Positions 40,429 through 49,836 of a DNA stretch of 55,461 nucleotides are shown piece by piece. The stretch covers positions 1-55,461 of the forward strand of contig NZ_JAAVVE010000027.1 in assembly GCF_018449795.1 (NCBI RefSeq). The letters are read 5' to 3'. Source of the DNA: Sphingomonas sp. dw_22. GTDB taxonomy: Bacteria > Pseudomonadota > Alphaproteobacteria > Sphingomonadales > Sphingomonadaceae. The translations under genes and the position numbers were made by a program. The notes below the pieces were generated by a model. That model saw only the letters and a program-made list of their open reading frames with translations, was not told the origin of the DNA and made no database searches. Every line of letters begins with the position of its first letter. The stretch's first letter is position 1.

Positions 40429-43296
40429 ATGAGAAAGGGTTTTACGCATCATATTGTCGTGCGCGCTTCGGGAGTATCGCTTCTGGCCCTCAGCCTTGCG
40501 GCTTTGTGGCCTGCGGACGCGCATGCCCAGGCCAGTGCCGTCCCGGCTGACGAGCCGCAACAGATCGATCCGACCGTCGAGCAGGAAATCGTGGTGACCG
40601 GTTTCCGCGGCAGCATCACGGCGGCGCTCGACGAGAAGCGTGAATCGGCCGGCGTCGTCGACGTTATCAAGGCCGACGACATCGCCAAGTTCCCCGACAA
40701 CAACCTGGCCGAATCGATCCAGCGCGTGCCCGGCGTGGCGATCGCGCGCGACGGCGGCGAGGGGCGCAGCATCTCGGTGCGCGGCCTGGGGCCGACGTTC
40801 ACGCGCGTCCGCATCAACGGCATGGAATCGATCGCGACGACCGGCAGCTCGGATGCCGGCGGCGGCGTGAACCGCAGCCGCAGCTTCGATTTCAACATCT
40901 TCGCGTCCGAACTGTTCAATTCGATCACGGTGCGCAAGACTTCGTCGGCGGATGTCGAGGAGGGGTCGCTGGGCGCGACCGTCGATCTCCAGACGGCGCG
41001 GCCATTTGACTATAAGGACAATTTCGTGGTGGCCGCCTCGGCCCAGGCGGGCTGGAACGACCTGTCCGAGAAATTCTCGCCGCGCTTCGCCGGGCTGGTG
41101 AGCTGGCACAATCGCGACGAGACGTTCGGCGTGCTGCTGTCGGCGGCCTATTCGCAGCGCAAGGTGCTGGAGGAGGGGCACAGCACGGTGCGCTGGAGCC
41201 CGACCGGCGCGAATGGCGGCTTCAACGCGGCATCGACCTTGCCGGGCTATACGGTCGCGCAGATCAACGCGGTGCCGGCGAGCAATGGCAGCAACTGGGA
41301 TTCGCTGATCTATCATCCGCGCATCCCGCGCTACGACACTTGGCAATATGACCTGAAGCGGCTGGGCATCACCGGATCGGTGCAGTTCCGCCCGGCCGAG
41401 AGCACGCTGCTGACCTTCGACGCGCTCTATTCGAACGCCAAGACGACGCGCACCGAGAATTATCTGGAGGCGATCTCGTTCAGCCGCACCGGCGCGGCGG
41501 GCAAGCCCCAGACGATCATCCGCGATGGCGTGGTCAACGATCAGAACGAGCTGGTCTATGGCGTGTTCGACGATGTCGACATGCGAGTCGAATCGCGGAT
41601 GGACAGGCTGGAGACCAAGTTCCAGCAATATACCGGCACGCTGACGCAGGAATTCACCGATCGCTTCCGCGGCACCTTGTTCGGCGGATATGCCAAGTCG
41701 GAATTCGACAACCCGATCCAGACCACGATCACGCTCGATCGCCTGAACAGCGACGGCTATTCCTGGGACTATCGCGACAATGATCGCGAACCGGTGATAA
41801 ACTGGGGCTTCGACGTCGCCGATCCGGCGAGCTGGACGATGGTCAACGGATCGTCGGACATTCGCATCCGTCCGCAGGGCGCGAAGAACGAGTACAAGAC
41901 CGGCAAGGCGGTGCTTGAATGGGACGTCGTTCCCGATCAGCTCACCTTCAAGGGCGGCCTCGAGTGGCGCAAATTCAACTATAGCGGCTATGAGGAGCGG
42001 CGGCTGGTCGCGGAGACGATCTCGCCGACGCTCACTGCGGCGCAGGTGGCGAGCCTTACGCGGGTGCTGGGCGGCGTGACCGGCGATCCCCAGTATAGCG
42101 GTTATGTGATCCCGGATTTCGGCAAGTTCGTCAGCGAGCTCGATATCTATTGCAACTGCATCAAGACGATCAACGGCACGCCGATCGATTTCCGGATGGG
42201 CGGCGTCGAGAACACCAATGCCCGGTCGAGCTTCGTCGATGTCGAAGAGACCGAGAAAGCGGCCTATTTCCAGGCGAACTTCACGATTCCCCTGGACGAT
42301 ACGATGAAGCTGCGCGGCGACGTGGGCATGCGCTATGTCACCACGCATCAGGACAGTTCGGGCTATGCCGCGGTCAACGGCGCGATCGAGCAGCTCCGCG
42401 TCGGCCGCGACTATGACCATTGGCTGCCGTCGCTGAACCTGGTGGCGGAGATCACGCCCAAGTTCCTGGTGCGCTTCGGCGTGGCCAAGGTGATCACCCG
42501 GCCGGGCCTGGGATCGCTGTCGCCGGGCGGATCGCTGACGATCCAGGCTTCGAACCGCGGCTATTCGACGGGCAATCCCTATCTCGACCCGACCGAGGCG
42601 ACCAATCTCGATGCGTCGGCCGAATGGTATTTCGCGCGGGGTTCGCTGATCTCGGTCGGCGTGTTCGAGAAGAAGATCAGCACGCTTTCGGGCACGAACA
42701 TCACGACTCTGGTGCCCTTTTCCGAGCTCGGCCTGCCGCTGGAACTGCTGGACGGAACCGGCGTGGCGCCGGGCGACCTGTTCAACGTCACCCGCACGGT
42801 GAACGGCGAGGGCGGGACGCTGAAGGGATATGAGATCAACTATCAGCACCAGCTCGACTTCCTCCCGGGCTTCCTGAGCAATCTCGGGGTTCTGGCCAAC
42901 TATACCTATGTGAAGGCCGACATCACCTATCCGGGGCCGGGCGGCGTCGGCGAGGTGGTGGGGCCGCTCACCAACCTCTCGAACAAGTCGGCCAACGGCA
43001 CTTTGTTCTATGAGGATTCGGTGTTCAGCCTGCGTGGATCGGCCACCTATCGTTCGGCCTATCTGACGGCCTTCGCCGGCGGCGCGCGTGAGCAGAGCAC
43101 CGAGGAGGGCGTCAACCGGACGTGGAATTTCGACGCTTCGGCATCGCTCAAGCTGACCGAGAACGTCACCCTGTCGCTCGAGGCGATCAACCTGACCGAC
43201 GAGCCGCAGGATTTCTACATCGACCAGGACAATCAGGTGGTCCTGTACCACCACACCGGACGCCAATTCTACGGCGGCGTCCGGGTTCGCTTCTGA
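40429..43296 (+). CDS. TonB-dependent receptor, probable oligouronide/pectin-fragment importer
   Basis: 955 residues. Signal peptide ending AHA-QAS; TonB-box-like IVVTGFR; plug domain (about 55-180) with KFPDNNLAESIQRVPGVAI and SVRGLGPTFTRVRINGMES cited as RGLGPTFTRVRINGME; then a long 22-strand barrel ending FYGGVRVRF with terminal Phe. This plug type is the sugar-uptake receptor group common in sphingomonads and Caulobacter. It sits between the GH28 gene and catabolic genes, so oligogalacturonide uptake is inferred. Start at the ATG (40429) after AGGAGG; a GTG two codons upstream is less likely. A long GC hairpin follows the stop. Confidence 0.95.
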   Translation: MRKGFTHHIVVRASGVSLLALSLAALWPADAHAQASAVPADEPQQIDPTVEQEIVVTGFRGSITAALDEKRESAGVVDVIKADDIAKFPDNNLAESIQRVPGVAIARDGGEGRSISVRGLGPTFTRVRINGMESIATTGSSDAGGGVNRSRSFDFNIFASELFNSITVRKTSSADVEEGSLGATVDLQTARPFDYKDNFVVAASAQAGWNDLSEKFSPRFAGLVSWHNRDETFGVLLSAAYSQRKVLEEGHSTVRWSPTGANGGFNAASTLPGYTVAQINAVPASNGSNWDSLIYHPRIPRYDTWQYDLKRLGITGSVQFRPAESTLLTFDALYSNAKTTRTENYLEAISFSRTGAAGKPQTIIRDGVVNDQNELVYGVFDDVDMRVESRMDRLETKFQQYTGTLTQEFTDRFRGTLFGGYAKSEFDNPIQTTITLDRLNSDGYSWDYRDNDREPVINWGFDVADPASWTMVNGSSDIRIRPQGAKNEYKTGKAVLEWDVVPDQLTFKGGLEWRKFNYSGYEERRLVAETISPTLTAAQVASLTRVLGGVTGDPQYSGYVIPDFGKFVSELDIYCNCIKTINGTPIDFRMGGVENTNARSSFVDVEETEKAAYFQANFTIPLDDTMKLRGDVGMRYVTTHQDSSGYAAVNGAIEQLRVGRDYDHWLPSLNLVAEITPKFLVRFGVAKVITRPGLGSLSPGGSLTIQASNRGYSTGNPYLDPTEATNLDASAEWYFARGSLISVGVFEKKISTLSGTNITTLVPFSELGLPLELLDGTGVAPGDLFNVTRTVNGEGGTLKGYEINYQHQLDFLPGFLSNLGVLANYTYVKADITYPGPGGVGEVVGPLTNLSNKSANGTLFYEDSVFSLRGSATYRSAYLTAFAGGAREQSTEEGVNRTWNFDASASLKLTENVTLSLEAINLTDEPQDFYIDQDNQVVLYHHTGRQFYGGVRVRF

Positions 43297-43298
43297 AC

Positions 43299-43328
43299 GG
43301 CGCGGGCGGCCTCACTGCCGCCCGCGCC
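43299..43328 (+). terminator. 12-bp perfect hairpin after the TonB receptor gene
   Basis: GGCGCGGGCGGC and GCCGCCCGCGCC (43299-43310 and 43317-43328) pair completely around a 6-nt loop, two bases after the stop codon. No U-run follows, so it may protect the mRNA end or pause polymerase together with the second hairpin at 43368. Confidence 0.6.
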
Positions 43329-43367
43329 GCCAACTGACCCAGGCGCCGGTATTCGGCTCCTTCAACT

Positions 43368-43410
43368 GCGTTCCGGCGCTTCCCTCGGGGGAGCGCCGGA
43401 CGCTTCTTTT
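43368..43410 (+). terminator. Rho-independent terminator-like hairpin upstream of the hydratase gene
   Basis: CCGGCGCT / AGCGCCGG (8 bp), extended past a bulged T by GCGT / ACGC, closes a 10-nt loop and is followed by TTCTTTT (43404-43410). It ends 12 bp before the hydratase ATG, leaving no room for a promoter in between; possible attenuator or leaky terminator. Confidence 0.6.
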
Positions 43411-43422
43411 GAGAAGACCAGA

Positions 43423-44256
43423 ATGCCGATGCGCGACGTGAAGACAGGAAGCGGAAATCCCAGCGAAGGAGCGGCGAGCGATGCGATCGCGCAGGCATTC
43501 GTGGCGGCGCGGCAGGCGGGCGATGCGCTGCCCGACTATCCCGGCGAACTGCCCGAGACGCTCGACCAGGCCTATGCCATTCAGAAGCGCGCGATCGCCC
43601 TGTTCGGCGGGCGCATCGTCGGCTGGAAGGTCGGGCGCATTCCCGATGCGCTGGTCGGCCGCTTCGGCACCGATCGGCTGGCCGGCCCGATCTTTGCCGG
43701 CAGCGTGGTGGATTCGCCCGACGGCGTCCCGGAAATGCCGATCTTCGCGGACGGCTTCGGCGCGGCCGAGGCCGAGTTCCTGCTGCGCATCGGCAGCCTG
43801 CCGGCGCGCTTCGATCGCGCCTGGACCAACGCGGAAGTGATGGAATTCGTCGATGCGATCCATGTCGGCATCGAAATCGCCAGCTCGCCTTTTGCGGGGA
43901 TCAACGATTACGGGCCAGCCATCACCGTGTCCGATTTCGGAAACAATAACGGCCTAGTGGTCGGCGCCGCGGTGCCGCCGAATGTGGATTTCCTTGGCTG
44001 GCCGGTAGCGCTAACAATCGACGGGGAAGTGGCAGGCACCGGCACTGCGGGCGAAATGCTCGACGGTCCGTTCGGGGCGGTCCGCTTCCTGTTCGAACTT
44101 GCCGCCAGCCGGCATCTGCCGTTGGCTCCCGGCCAGTGGATCTCGACAGGCGCCGTCACCGGCGTCCATCAGGTGCGCGTCGGTGCGGGGGTCGAGGCCC
44201 GGTTCGGGCAGGACATGCGTGTACGGTGCACGATCGGCGGCATTCGCCGGGGTTGA
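43423..44256 (+). CDS. 2-oxopent-4-enoate hydratase / fumarylacetoacetase-superfamily protein
   Basis: 277 residues. MhpD/HpaH-like: helical N-terminus (AIAQAFVAARQAGDALPDYP), GWKVGRIPDAL, metal-site region FGAAEAEFLLRIG with its acidic residues, HVGIEIASSP and GNNNGLVVGAAV. Members hydrate 2-oxo-4-pentenoates or, within this superfamily, cleave or dehydrate 2-keto-3-deoxy acids. In a uronate operon a step on a keto-deoxy acid is plausible but unproven. First gene of the run to kdgK, just after a terminator-like hairpin. Ribosome site weak (GAGAAG); ATG at 43423 or 43429. Confidence 0.85.
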   Translation: MPMRDVKTGSGNPSEGAASDAIAQAFVAARQAGDALPDYPGELPETLDQAYAIQKRAIALFGGRIVGWKVGRIPDALVGRFGTDRLAGPIFAGSVVDSPDGVPEMPIFADGFGAAEAEFLLRIGSLPARFDRAWTNAEVMEFVDAIHVGIEIASSPFAGINDYGPAITVSDFGNNNGLVVGAAVPPNVDFLGWPVALTIDGEVAGTGTAGEMLDGPFGAVRFLFELAASRHLPLAPGQWISTGAVTGVHQVRVGAGVEARFGQDMRVRCTIGGIRRG

Positions 44257-44283
44257 GCCGGAAAAAGGATAAGGGAGAGGTTG

Positions 44284-45594
44284 ATGGCGGCATCTGGTGA
44301 GGCGATCATCGCCAAGGCGGCGGATCGCGTGGGACGATATCGCTGGGTCGTGGTGTGGCTGCTCTTCGCGGCGACCGCGATCAACTATGTCGACCGCCAG
44401 ATGATCGCGGTGCTCAAGCCCGATCTGGCGAAGGAGCTGCATTGGTCCGAGACGGACTATGCCCATATCGTCTTCTATTTCCAGGCGGCCTACGCGATCG
44501 GCTATCTCGGTTTCGGCAAGATCGTCGATGCGATCGGCGCGCGCTTCGGCTATGGCATCGCGGTGGTGATCTGGACGATCGCCCATGTCGCGCATGGCGG
44601 CGTGCATACGGTCACCCAGTTCGCGATAGCGCGCTTCGGCCTGGGCATCGGCGAATCGGGCAACTTTCCCGCAGGCGTGAAGGCCGTGGCGGACTGGTTC
44701 CCGGCCAAGGAGCGCGCGCTGGCGATCGGGTTGTTCAACGCCGGATCGAATGTCGGCGCGATCCTCACCCCGCTGCTGATCTGGGCGATGGTGCCCGCGA
44801 TCGGATGGCGGATGACCTTCGTCGTCACCGGCGTGTTCGGCGTCGCCTGGCTGATCGCCTGGCTCGCCATCTTCCGCGACAGCCCGCACGGCCATGCCAA
44901 GGTGAGCGAGACCGAGCTGGCGCATATCAGCCAGGATCCCGCCGATCCGGCGGTGAAGGTGAAGAACCTGTGGGGCAAGCTGCTGGTTCGCAAGGAGACC
45001 TGGGCCTTTGCGCTCGGCAAGTTCTTCATCGATCCGATCTGGTGGTTCTATCTGTTCTGGCTGCCCAGCTATATCGGCAAGCAATATGGCCTGAACCTCA
45101 CGTCGTGGGACACGCCCACCGCGGCGCTGGCGCTGGCGGCGATCTACCTGATCTCGGATGCGGGCAGCGTGGCGGGCGGCTGGCTCTCGGGCCGGTTCAT
45201 GAAGGGCGGGATGAGCGTCAACAAGGCGCGCAAGCTCACCATGCTGATCTCGGCCTGCTTCGTGCTGCCGGTGATGCTCGCCACCCAGTTCCACAATCTG
45301 TGGCTGAGCGTCTGCGTGATCGGCGTGGCGGCGGCGGCGCACCAGGCGTTTTCGGCGACGCTCTATACGCTGCCTTCCGACTTGGTGCCGCGCTATGCGG
45401 TGGGATCGGTGATCGGCATCGGTGGCACGCTCGGCGCGGTCGGCGGCATGGTTTTCACCACCTATGTCGGCTATGTGCTCGACGCGCTCGGCAGCTACAC
45501 GCCGTTGTTCGTCGCGGCGGGCGCGGCCTATTTCCTTGCCCTGCTGTCGGTGCAGATCCTTTCCCCGCGCCTTGCCCGCGCGGATGTCGTCTGA
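44284..45594 (+). CDS. exuT: MFS hexuronate transporter (ExuT-like, ACS family)
   Basis: 436 residues with 12 predicted transmembrane segments. ACS-family marks: AINYVDRQMIAVLKPDLAKE in segment 1 region, GFGKIVDAIGARFGYG between segments 2 and 3, FGLGIGESGNFPAGVKAVADWFP and FRDSPHGHAKVSETE at the central loop. It would import galacturonate/glucuronate with protons across the inner membrane. GGGAGAGG precedes the ATG; 27 bp after the hydratase gene and 15 bp before uxaC, so operonic. Confidence 0.9.
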   Translation: MAASGEAIIAKAADRVGRYRWVVVWLLFAATAINYVDRQMIAVLKPDLAKELHWSETDYAHIVFYFQAAYAIGYLGFGKIVDAIGARFGYGIAVVIWTIAHVAHGGVHTVTQFAIARFGLGIGESGNFPAGVKAVADWFPAKERALAIGLFNAGSNVGAILTPLLIWAMVPAIGWRMTFVVTGVFGVAWLIAWLAIFRDSPHGHAKVSETELAHISQDPADPAVKVKNLWGKLLVRKETWAFALGKFFIDPIWWFYLFWLPSYIGKQYGLNLTSWDTPTAALALAAIYLISDAGSVAGGWLSGRFMKGGMSVNKARKLTMLISACFVLPVMLATQFHNLWLSVCVIGVAAAAHQAFSATLYTLPSDLVPRYAVGSVIGIGGTLGAVGGMVFTTYVGYVLDALGSYTPLFVAAGAAYFLALLSVQILSPRLARADVV

Positions 45595-45609
45595 ATGGAG
45601 TAGATTAGC

Positions 45610-47058
45610 GTGCCCAAGCCCCTGAAACTCGATCCCGACCGGCTCCTTCCCGCCGAGGAACGCACCCGCAGCATCGCGCGGGAGCTCTATGCCCAGGTGG
45701 CTGGGCTGCCGATCATCAGCCCGCACGGGCACACCGATCCGACCTGGTTCTCGACCAACGCCAACTGGTCGAACGCCACCGAGCTGCTGCTCTCGCCAGA
45801 TCACTATATCTACCGCATGCTCTATTCGCAGGGCGTCGCGCTCGACGACCTGTGCGTGCCGAGCAAGGCCGGCATGCCGGCGACCGATCCGCGCAAGGCG
45901 TGGCGGACCTTCGCGGAGAACACCCATCTGTTCCGCGGCACCCCTTCGAGCACGTGGCTGAGCCATGTGTTCGGCGAGGTGTTCGGCTTCGACGTGGCGC
46001 TCGATGCCTCGACCGCCGATCACTATTACGACACGATCAACGAGAAGCTGGCGTCCGACGCGTTCAAGCCGCGGGCGCTGTTCGACCGCTTCGGCATCGA
46101 GTTTCTGGCGACCACGGAAGGCCCGCAGGACGATCTCTCGCCGCATCACGTCATCCACAGCTCGGGCTGGAAGGGGCGGGTGGTGACCACCTATCGCCCC
46201 GACGCGGTGATCGACGTCGAGCATGAGCAGTTCCACGGCGCGATGAAGGTCTTTGCCGAGAAGACCGGCGAGGACGTGTATAGCTGGGACGGCTATCTTG
46301 CCGCGCATCGCAAGCGCCGCGCCGATTTCCGCGCCGCGGGCGCCACCGCGACCGATCACGGCCACCCGACCGCGCAGACCGCCAACCTCACCAAGGACGA
46401 GGCCGAGCGGCTGTTCCGCACGATCCTGTCGGATCGCTGGACGCCGCAGGATGCCGAGCTGTTCCGCGCACAGATGCTGACCGAGATGGCGGCGATGTCG
46501 GCCGAGGACGGGATGGTGATGCAGATCCATCCGGGCGCCTTCCGCAACCATAATGGCGGGCTGTTCGAGAGCCATGGCCGCGACAAGGGCGCGGACATCC
46601 CGATGACCACCGATTACGTCCATGCGCTGAAGCCGCTGCTCGATCGCTTCGGCACCTCGACCGACCTGTCGATCATCCTCTTCACGCTCGACGAGACGGT
46701 CTATGCCCGTGAGCTGGCGCCGCTGGCCGGCCATTATCCGTGCCTGAAGCTCGGCCCGAGCTGGTGGTTCCACGACAGCCCCGAGGGCATGCGCCGCTTC
46801 CGCGAGCAGGTGACCGAGACGGCGGGTTTCTACAACACGGTCGGCTTCAACGACGATACGCGCGCCTTCCTGTCGATCCCGTCGCGGCACGACGTCGCCC
46901 GGCGCATCGATTGCGGCTTCCTCGCCCGGCTGGTCGCCGAGGGGCGGCTGCTCGACTGGGAGGCGGCGGAGCTGGCCTATGAACTGACCAACGGGCTGGT
47001 CCGGCGCGCCTACAAGCTCGACGCGATCGCGCCGGCGCCGGTCGCCGCGGCGGCCTGA
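45610..47058 (+). CDS. uxaC: Uronate isomerase
   Basis: 482 residues, GTG start with GGAG upstream. Metal-dependent amidohydrolase-like fold: [11 protein letters not shown] near residue 35 with the His-X-His pair, [25 protein letters not shown], and [19 protein letters not shown] near the C-terminus. It interconverts D-galacturonate/D-tagaturonate and D-glucuronate/D-fructuronate, the first intracellular step of hexuronate catabolism. Next steps (uxaB, uxaA) are not in the window. Followed after 28 bp by kduI. Confidence 0.96.
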   Translation: MPKPLKLDPDRLLPAEERTRSIARELYAQVAGLPIISPHGHTDPTWFSTNANWSNATELLLSPDHYIYRMLYSQGVALDDLCVPSKAGMPATDPRKAWRTFAENTHLFRGTPSSTWLSHVFGEVFGFDVALDASTADHYYDTINEKLASDAFKPRALFDRFGIEFLATTEGPQDDLSPHHVIHSSGWKGRVVTTYRPDAVIDVEHEQFHGAMKVFAEKTGEDVYSWDGYLAAHRKRRADFRAAGATATDHGHPTAQTANLTKDEAERLFRTILSDRWTPQDAELFRAQMLTEMAAMSAEDGMVMQIHPGAFRNHNGGLFESHGRDKGADIPMTTDYVHALKPLLDRFGTSTDLSIILFTLDETVYARELAPLAGHYPCLKLGPSWWFHDSPEGMRRFREQVTETAGFYNTVGFNDDTRAFLSIPSRHDVARRIDCGFLARLVAEGRLLDWEAAELAYELTNGLVRRAYKLDAIAPAPVAAAA

Positions 47059-47086
47059 GAAATACAATCAAACCACGGAGCATATG

Positions 47087-47929
47087 ATGTTCGATCGCAC
47101 CTATTACGCCACGCACCCCGACATGATGGAGTGCGTATCGAACGATGAATTGCGCGACCGCTATCTGATCTCGGACCTGTTCCGGGAGGGCGAGTGCGTG
47201 CTTAACTACACCCATGCCGATCGCTTCGTGATCGGCGGGGTGGCGGTGGGCTCGGCCCCGGTCAAGCTGCCGGATCAGACCGAGCCGGCATCGGCGGCGG
47301 GGCATCCGTTCCTCGAGCGGCGCGAGCTGGCGGTGGTCAATGTCGGCAAGGCCGAGGGGACCGTCACCGTCGATGGCGAGAGCTTCACGCTGGGCAACAA
47401 GGACTGCCTGTACGTGACGATGGGCGCGAAGGACGTGCAGTTCTCCGGCGCCGGGGCGCGCTTCTACCTGGCTTCGTGCCCGGCGCATAAGGGCTTCCAG
47501 ACCCGGAAGCTCTCGATCGCCGACGCCAATGCGCTCGATCGCGGCAGCCTGGAGGAATCGAACGAGCGGACGATCTACCAGCTCGTCATCCCCGGCGTGT
47601 GCGATAGCGCCCAGCTCGTCATGGGCCTGACCGTGCTCAAGCCGGGCAGCGTGTGGAACACGATGCCGCCGCACATCCATGAGCGTCGCAGCGAGATCTA
47701 TTTCTACTTCGAGCTCGACGACACCGACAAGGATCGCGTCTTCCATTATATGGGCGAGGGCGAGGCGACCCGGCACATCGTGATCGCGAACGAGGAAGCG
47801 GTGATCTCGCCGCCCTGGTCGATCCATATGGGCTCGGGGACCAAGGCCTATGCCTTCATCTGGGCGATGGCCGGCGAGAACCAGGATTATACCGACATGA
47901 ACGTGCTGGATATCTGCCAGCTGGCGTGA
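47087..47929 (+). CDS. kduI: 5-dehydro-4-deoxy-D-glucuronate isomerase
   Basis: 280 residues, cupin-fold KduI. Zinc ligands visible in [16 protein letters not shown] (two His and Glu) and the later [21 protein letters not shown]. It isomerises 4-deoxy-L-threo-5-hexosulose uronate, the product of unsaturated oligouronide breakdown, to 2,5-diketo-3-deoxygluconate. Two ATGs are adjacent (47084, 47087); GGAG spacing favours the second. The downstream kduD is separated by a 131-bp palindromic repeat element, unusual within an otherwise compact operon. Confidence 0.95.
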   Translation: MFDRTYYATHPDMMECVSNDELRDRYLISDLFREGECVLNYTHADRFVIGGVAVGSAPVKLPDQTEPASAAGHPFLERRELAVVNVGKAEGTVTVDGESFTLGNKDCLYVTMGAKDVQFSGAGARFYLASCPAHKGFQTRKLSIADANALDRGSLEESNERTIYQLVIPGVCDSAQLVMGLTVLKPGSVWNTMPPHIHERRSEIYFYFELDDTDKDRVFHYMGEGEATRHIVIANEEAVISPPWSIHMGSGTKAYAFIWAMAGENQDYTDMNVLDICQLA

Positions 47930-47934
47930 TTCTG

Positions 47935-48065
47935 CTCCCCTCCCTGCAAGGGAGGGACTGGGGGTGGGTGCCGAGCCGCAAGGCTCGGCCTGCCTCCGTT
48001 CGAGAAGAAGCGCGGCGCTGCGCACCGCGCACCCACCCCCGGCCCCTCCCTTGCAGGGAGGGGAG
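47935..48065. repeat. 131-bp palindromic interspersed repeat element inside the operon
   Basis: The ends (47935-47970 and 48030-48065) are 36-nt inverted arms, complementary except for about three positions, and each arm is itself palindromic around CTCCCTGCAAGGGAG. Between them lie an 8-bp GCAA-capped hairpin (47970-47989) and a second GC hairpin (about 48011-48029). Arms of this sequence are characteristic of dispersed sphingomonad intergenic repeats. The right end supplies part of the GGGGAGGAG ribosome site of kduD. Confidence 0.8.
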
Positions 48066-48074
48066 GAGCTGAGA

Positions 48075-48830
48075 ATGACCAATCCCTTCGACCTTACCGG
48101 CCGCGTGGCCGTCGTCACCGGTGCCAATACCGGCATCGGCCAGGGCATCGCGCTGGCGCTCGCCGCCGCGGGCGCCGATATCGCGGCGGTGGGCCGCACC
48201 CCGGCCCAGGAAACCGTCGAGAAGGCGCGTGCGCTGGGCCGCCGCGCCGAGATCATCTCCGCCGATCTCTCGACCATCGAGCCTGTGAACAGGGTTGTGG
48301 ACGAAGCTGTGGATAAGCTCGGCGGGCTCGACATCCTGGTCAACAATGCCGGCATTATCCGCCGGGCCGACAGCCTCGATTTCACCGAGGAGGATTGGGA
48401 CGCGGTGGTCGATACCAACCTCAAGTCCGTGTTCTTCCTGTGCCAGGCGGCGGCGCGGCACATGGTGGGGCAGGGGCGCGGCAAGATCATCAACATCGCC
48501 TCGATGCTCACCTTCCAGGGCGGCATCCGCGTGCCGAGCTACACCGCGTCCAAATCGGGCATCGGCGGGCTGACCAAGCTGCTGGCCAATGAATGGGCGG
48601 CCAAAGGCATCAACGTCAACGCGATCGCCCCCGGCTATATCGCCACCAACAACACCGCGGCGCTCCAGGCCGACGAGGCGCGCAACCGCTCGATCATGGA
48701 GCGGATCCCGGCGGGCCGCTGGGGCTCGCCCGACGATATGGGCGGCGCGGCTGTTTTTCTCGCCTCTTCGGCTTCGGACTATGTACAGGGCCATATCCTG
48801 GCGGTGGACGGAGGCTGGCTGGCACGATGA
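48075..48830 (+). CDS. kduD: 2-dehydro-3-deoxy-D-gluconate 5-dehydrogenase
   Basis: 251 residues, SDR fold. TGANTGIGQGIALAL, NNAGIIRRADSLDF, the catalytic Ser in NIASMLTFQGG, YTASKSGIGGLTK with the YxxxK pair, and C-terminal GHILAVDGGWLAR. It reduces 2,5-diketo-3-deoxygluconate to 2-keto-3-deoxygluconate (KDG), following KduI. Its ribosome site GGGAGGAG overlaps the right arm of the repeat element, so folding of that element could restrict translation. The stop overlaps kdgK's start (ATGA). Confidence 0.95.
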   Translation: MTNPFDLTGRVAVVTGANTGIGQGIALALAAAGADIAAVGRTPAQETVEKARALGRRAEIISADLSTIEPVNRVVDEAVDKLGGLDILVNNAGIIRRADSLDFTEEDWDAVVDTNLKSVFFLCQAAARHMVGQGRGKIINIASMLTFQGGIRVPSYTASKSGIGGLTKLLANEWAAKGINVNAIAPGYIATNNTAALQADEARNRSIMERIPAGRWGSPDDMGGAAVFLASSASDYVQGHILAVDGGWLAR

Positions 48831-49831
48831 CGATTGCTTTCTTCGGCGAACTGATGCTGCGGCTCTCGCCGCCGGGCCGCGAGCTGCTGCTCCAGACGCC
48901 CAAGTTCGAAGTGAATGTCGGCGGGGCCGAGGCCAATGTCGCGACCGGCCTGGCGTGCCTGGGGCACAGCGTCCGCATGGTGAGCGCGGTGGCGGACAAT
49001 CCGCTGGGCGCGGCGGCGATCGGCGAACTGCGGCGGCGCGGGGTGGATACTTCCACCGTCGCGTCGGAGCCCGGCCGGCTCGGCCTCTATTTCCTGACGC
49101 CGGGCGCGGGGCTGCGGGCCTCCGAAGTCGTCTATGATCGCGCCCATTCGGTGTTCGCCGACCGGCCGGCCGACGCCTGGGACTGGGACAAGGCGCTGGC
49201 GGGGGCGACCCGGCTGCACCTTTCCGGCATCACCCCTGCGCTGGGGCCGAACTCCGCCGCTGCCGCGATCAATGCCGCCGAAGCGGCCGGGGCACGGGGC
49301 ATCCCGGTGTCGTTCGACGGCAATTACCGCGCCAAGCTGTGGGAAGCCTGGGACAGCGATCCCCGCGCGGTTCTCGCCCGGCTGATCGAGCATGCCGATA
49401 TCCTGTTCGGCAATCATCGCGACATCTCGCTGCTGCTCGGCCGCGAATTCTCGGGCGACGGCTCCGACCGGCGCCGCGAGGCGGCCGAGGCGGCGTTTGA
49501 GGCGTTCCCCAAGCTGGAGCTGATTGCATCGACCGCGCGGCATGTCGTCGACGCCGACAGCCACCGTGTCTCGGCGCGGATCGACACCCGCCAGGGCGCG
49601 ACCCAGACCGAGGAAGTGCTGATCGCCGGCATCGTCGACCGGATCGGCGCGGGCGATGCCTTCGCGGCGGGCGTGTTGCACGGGCTGTTCACCGGCGGCG
49701 ATGCGGCGGACGCGGCACAGGCGGGTCTTGCGCTCACTGCGCTCAAGCATTCGCTGCCGGGCGATGCGAGCCTGTTCGGGCCGGGCGACATCGCCGCCTT
49801 CCTTGAAGGGGAGTTGGACGTCCGGCGCTGA
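48827..49831 (+). CDS. kdgK: 2-dehydro-3-deoxygluconokinase
   Basis: 334 residues, PfkB/ribokinase family. N-terminal signature GGAEANVATGLACLGHSVRM, and C-terminal catalytic motif DRIGAGDAFAAG (usually DTTGAGD; the GAGD core is intact). Phosphorylates KDG to KDPG in the cytoplasm; the KDPG aldolase is not in the window. Start overlaps the kduD stop by 4 bp. Confidence 0.94.
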   Translation: MTIAFFGELMLRLSPPGRELLLQTPKFEVNVGGAEANVATGLACLGHSVRMVSAVADNPLGAAAIGELRRRGVDTSTVASEPGRLGLYFLTPGAGLRASEVVYDRAHSVFADRPADAWDWDKALAGATRLHLSGITPALGPNSAAAAINAAEAAGARGIPVSFDGNYRAKLWEAWDSDPRAVLARLIEHADILFGNHRDISLLLGREFSGDGSDRRREAAEAAFEAFPKLELIASTARHVVDADSHRVSARIDTRQGATQTEEVLIAGIVDRIGAGDAFAAGVLHGLFTGGDAADAAQAGLALTALKHSLPGDASLFGPGDIAAFLEGELDVRR

Positions 49832-49836
49832 CCGGG

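Noticed and set aside
40051..43266. 1071-codon minus-strand open frame across the TonB receptor gene
   Set aside because: Shadow frame with His/Arg/Asp-biased composition; the receptor on the plus strand has signal peptide, plug and barrel motifs.
44011..47067. 1018-codon minus-strand open frame across exuT and uxaC
   Set aside because: Antisense to two unmistakable enzymes and without recognisable domains.
47935..48065. CRISPR or insertion-sequence reading of the repeated bases between kduI and kduD
   Set aside because: Only two inverted arms with no spacers, no transposase and no target duplication visible; a palindromic interspersed repeat fits better.
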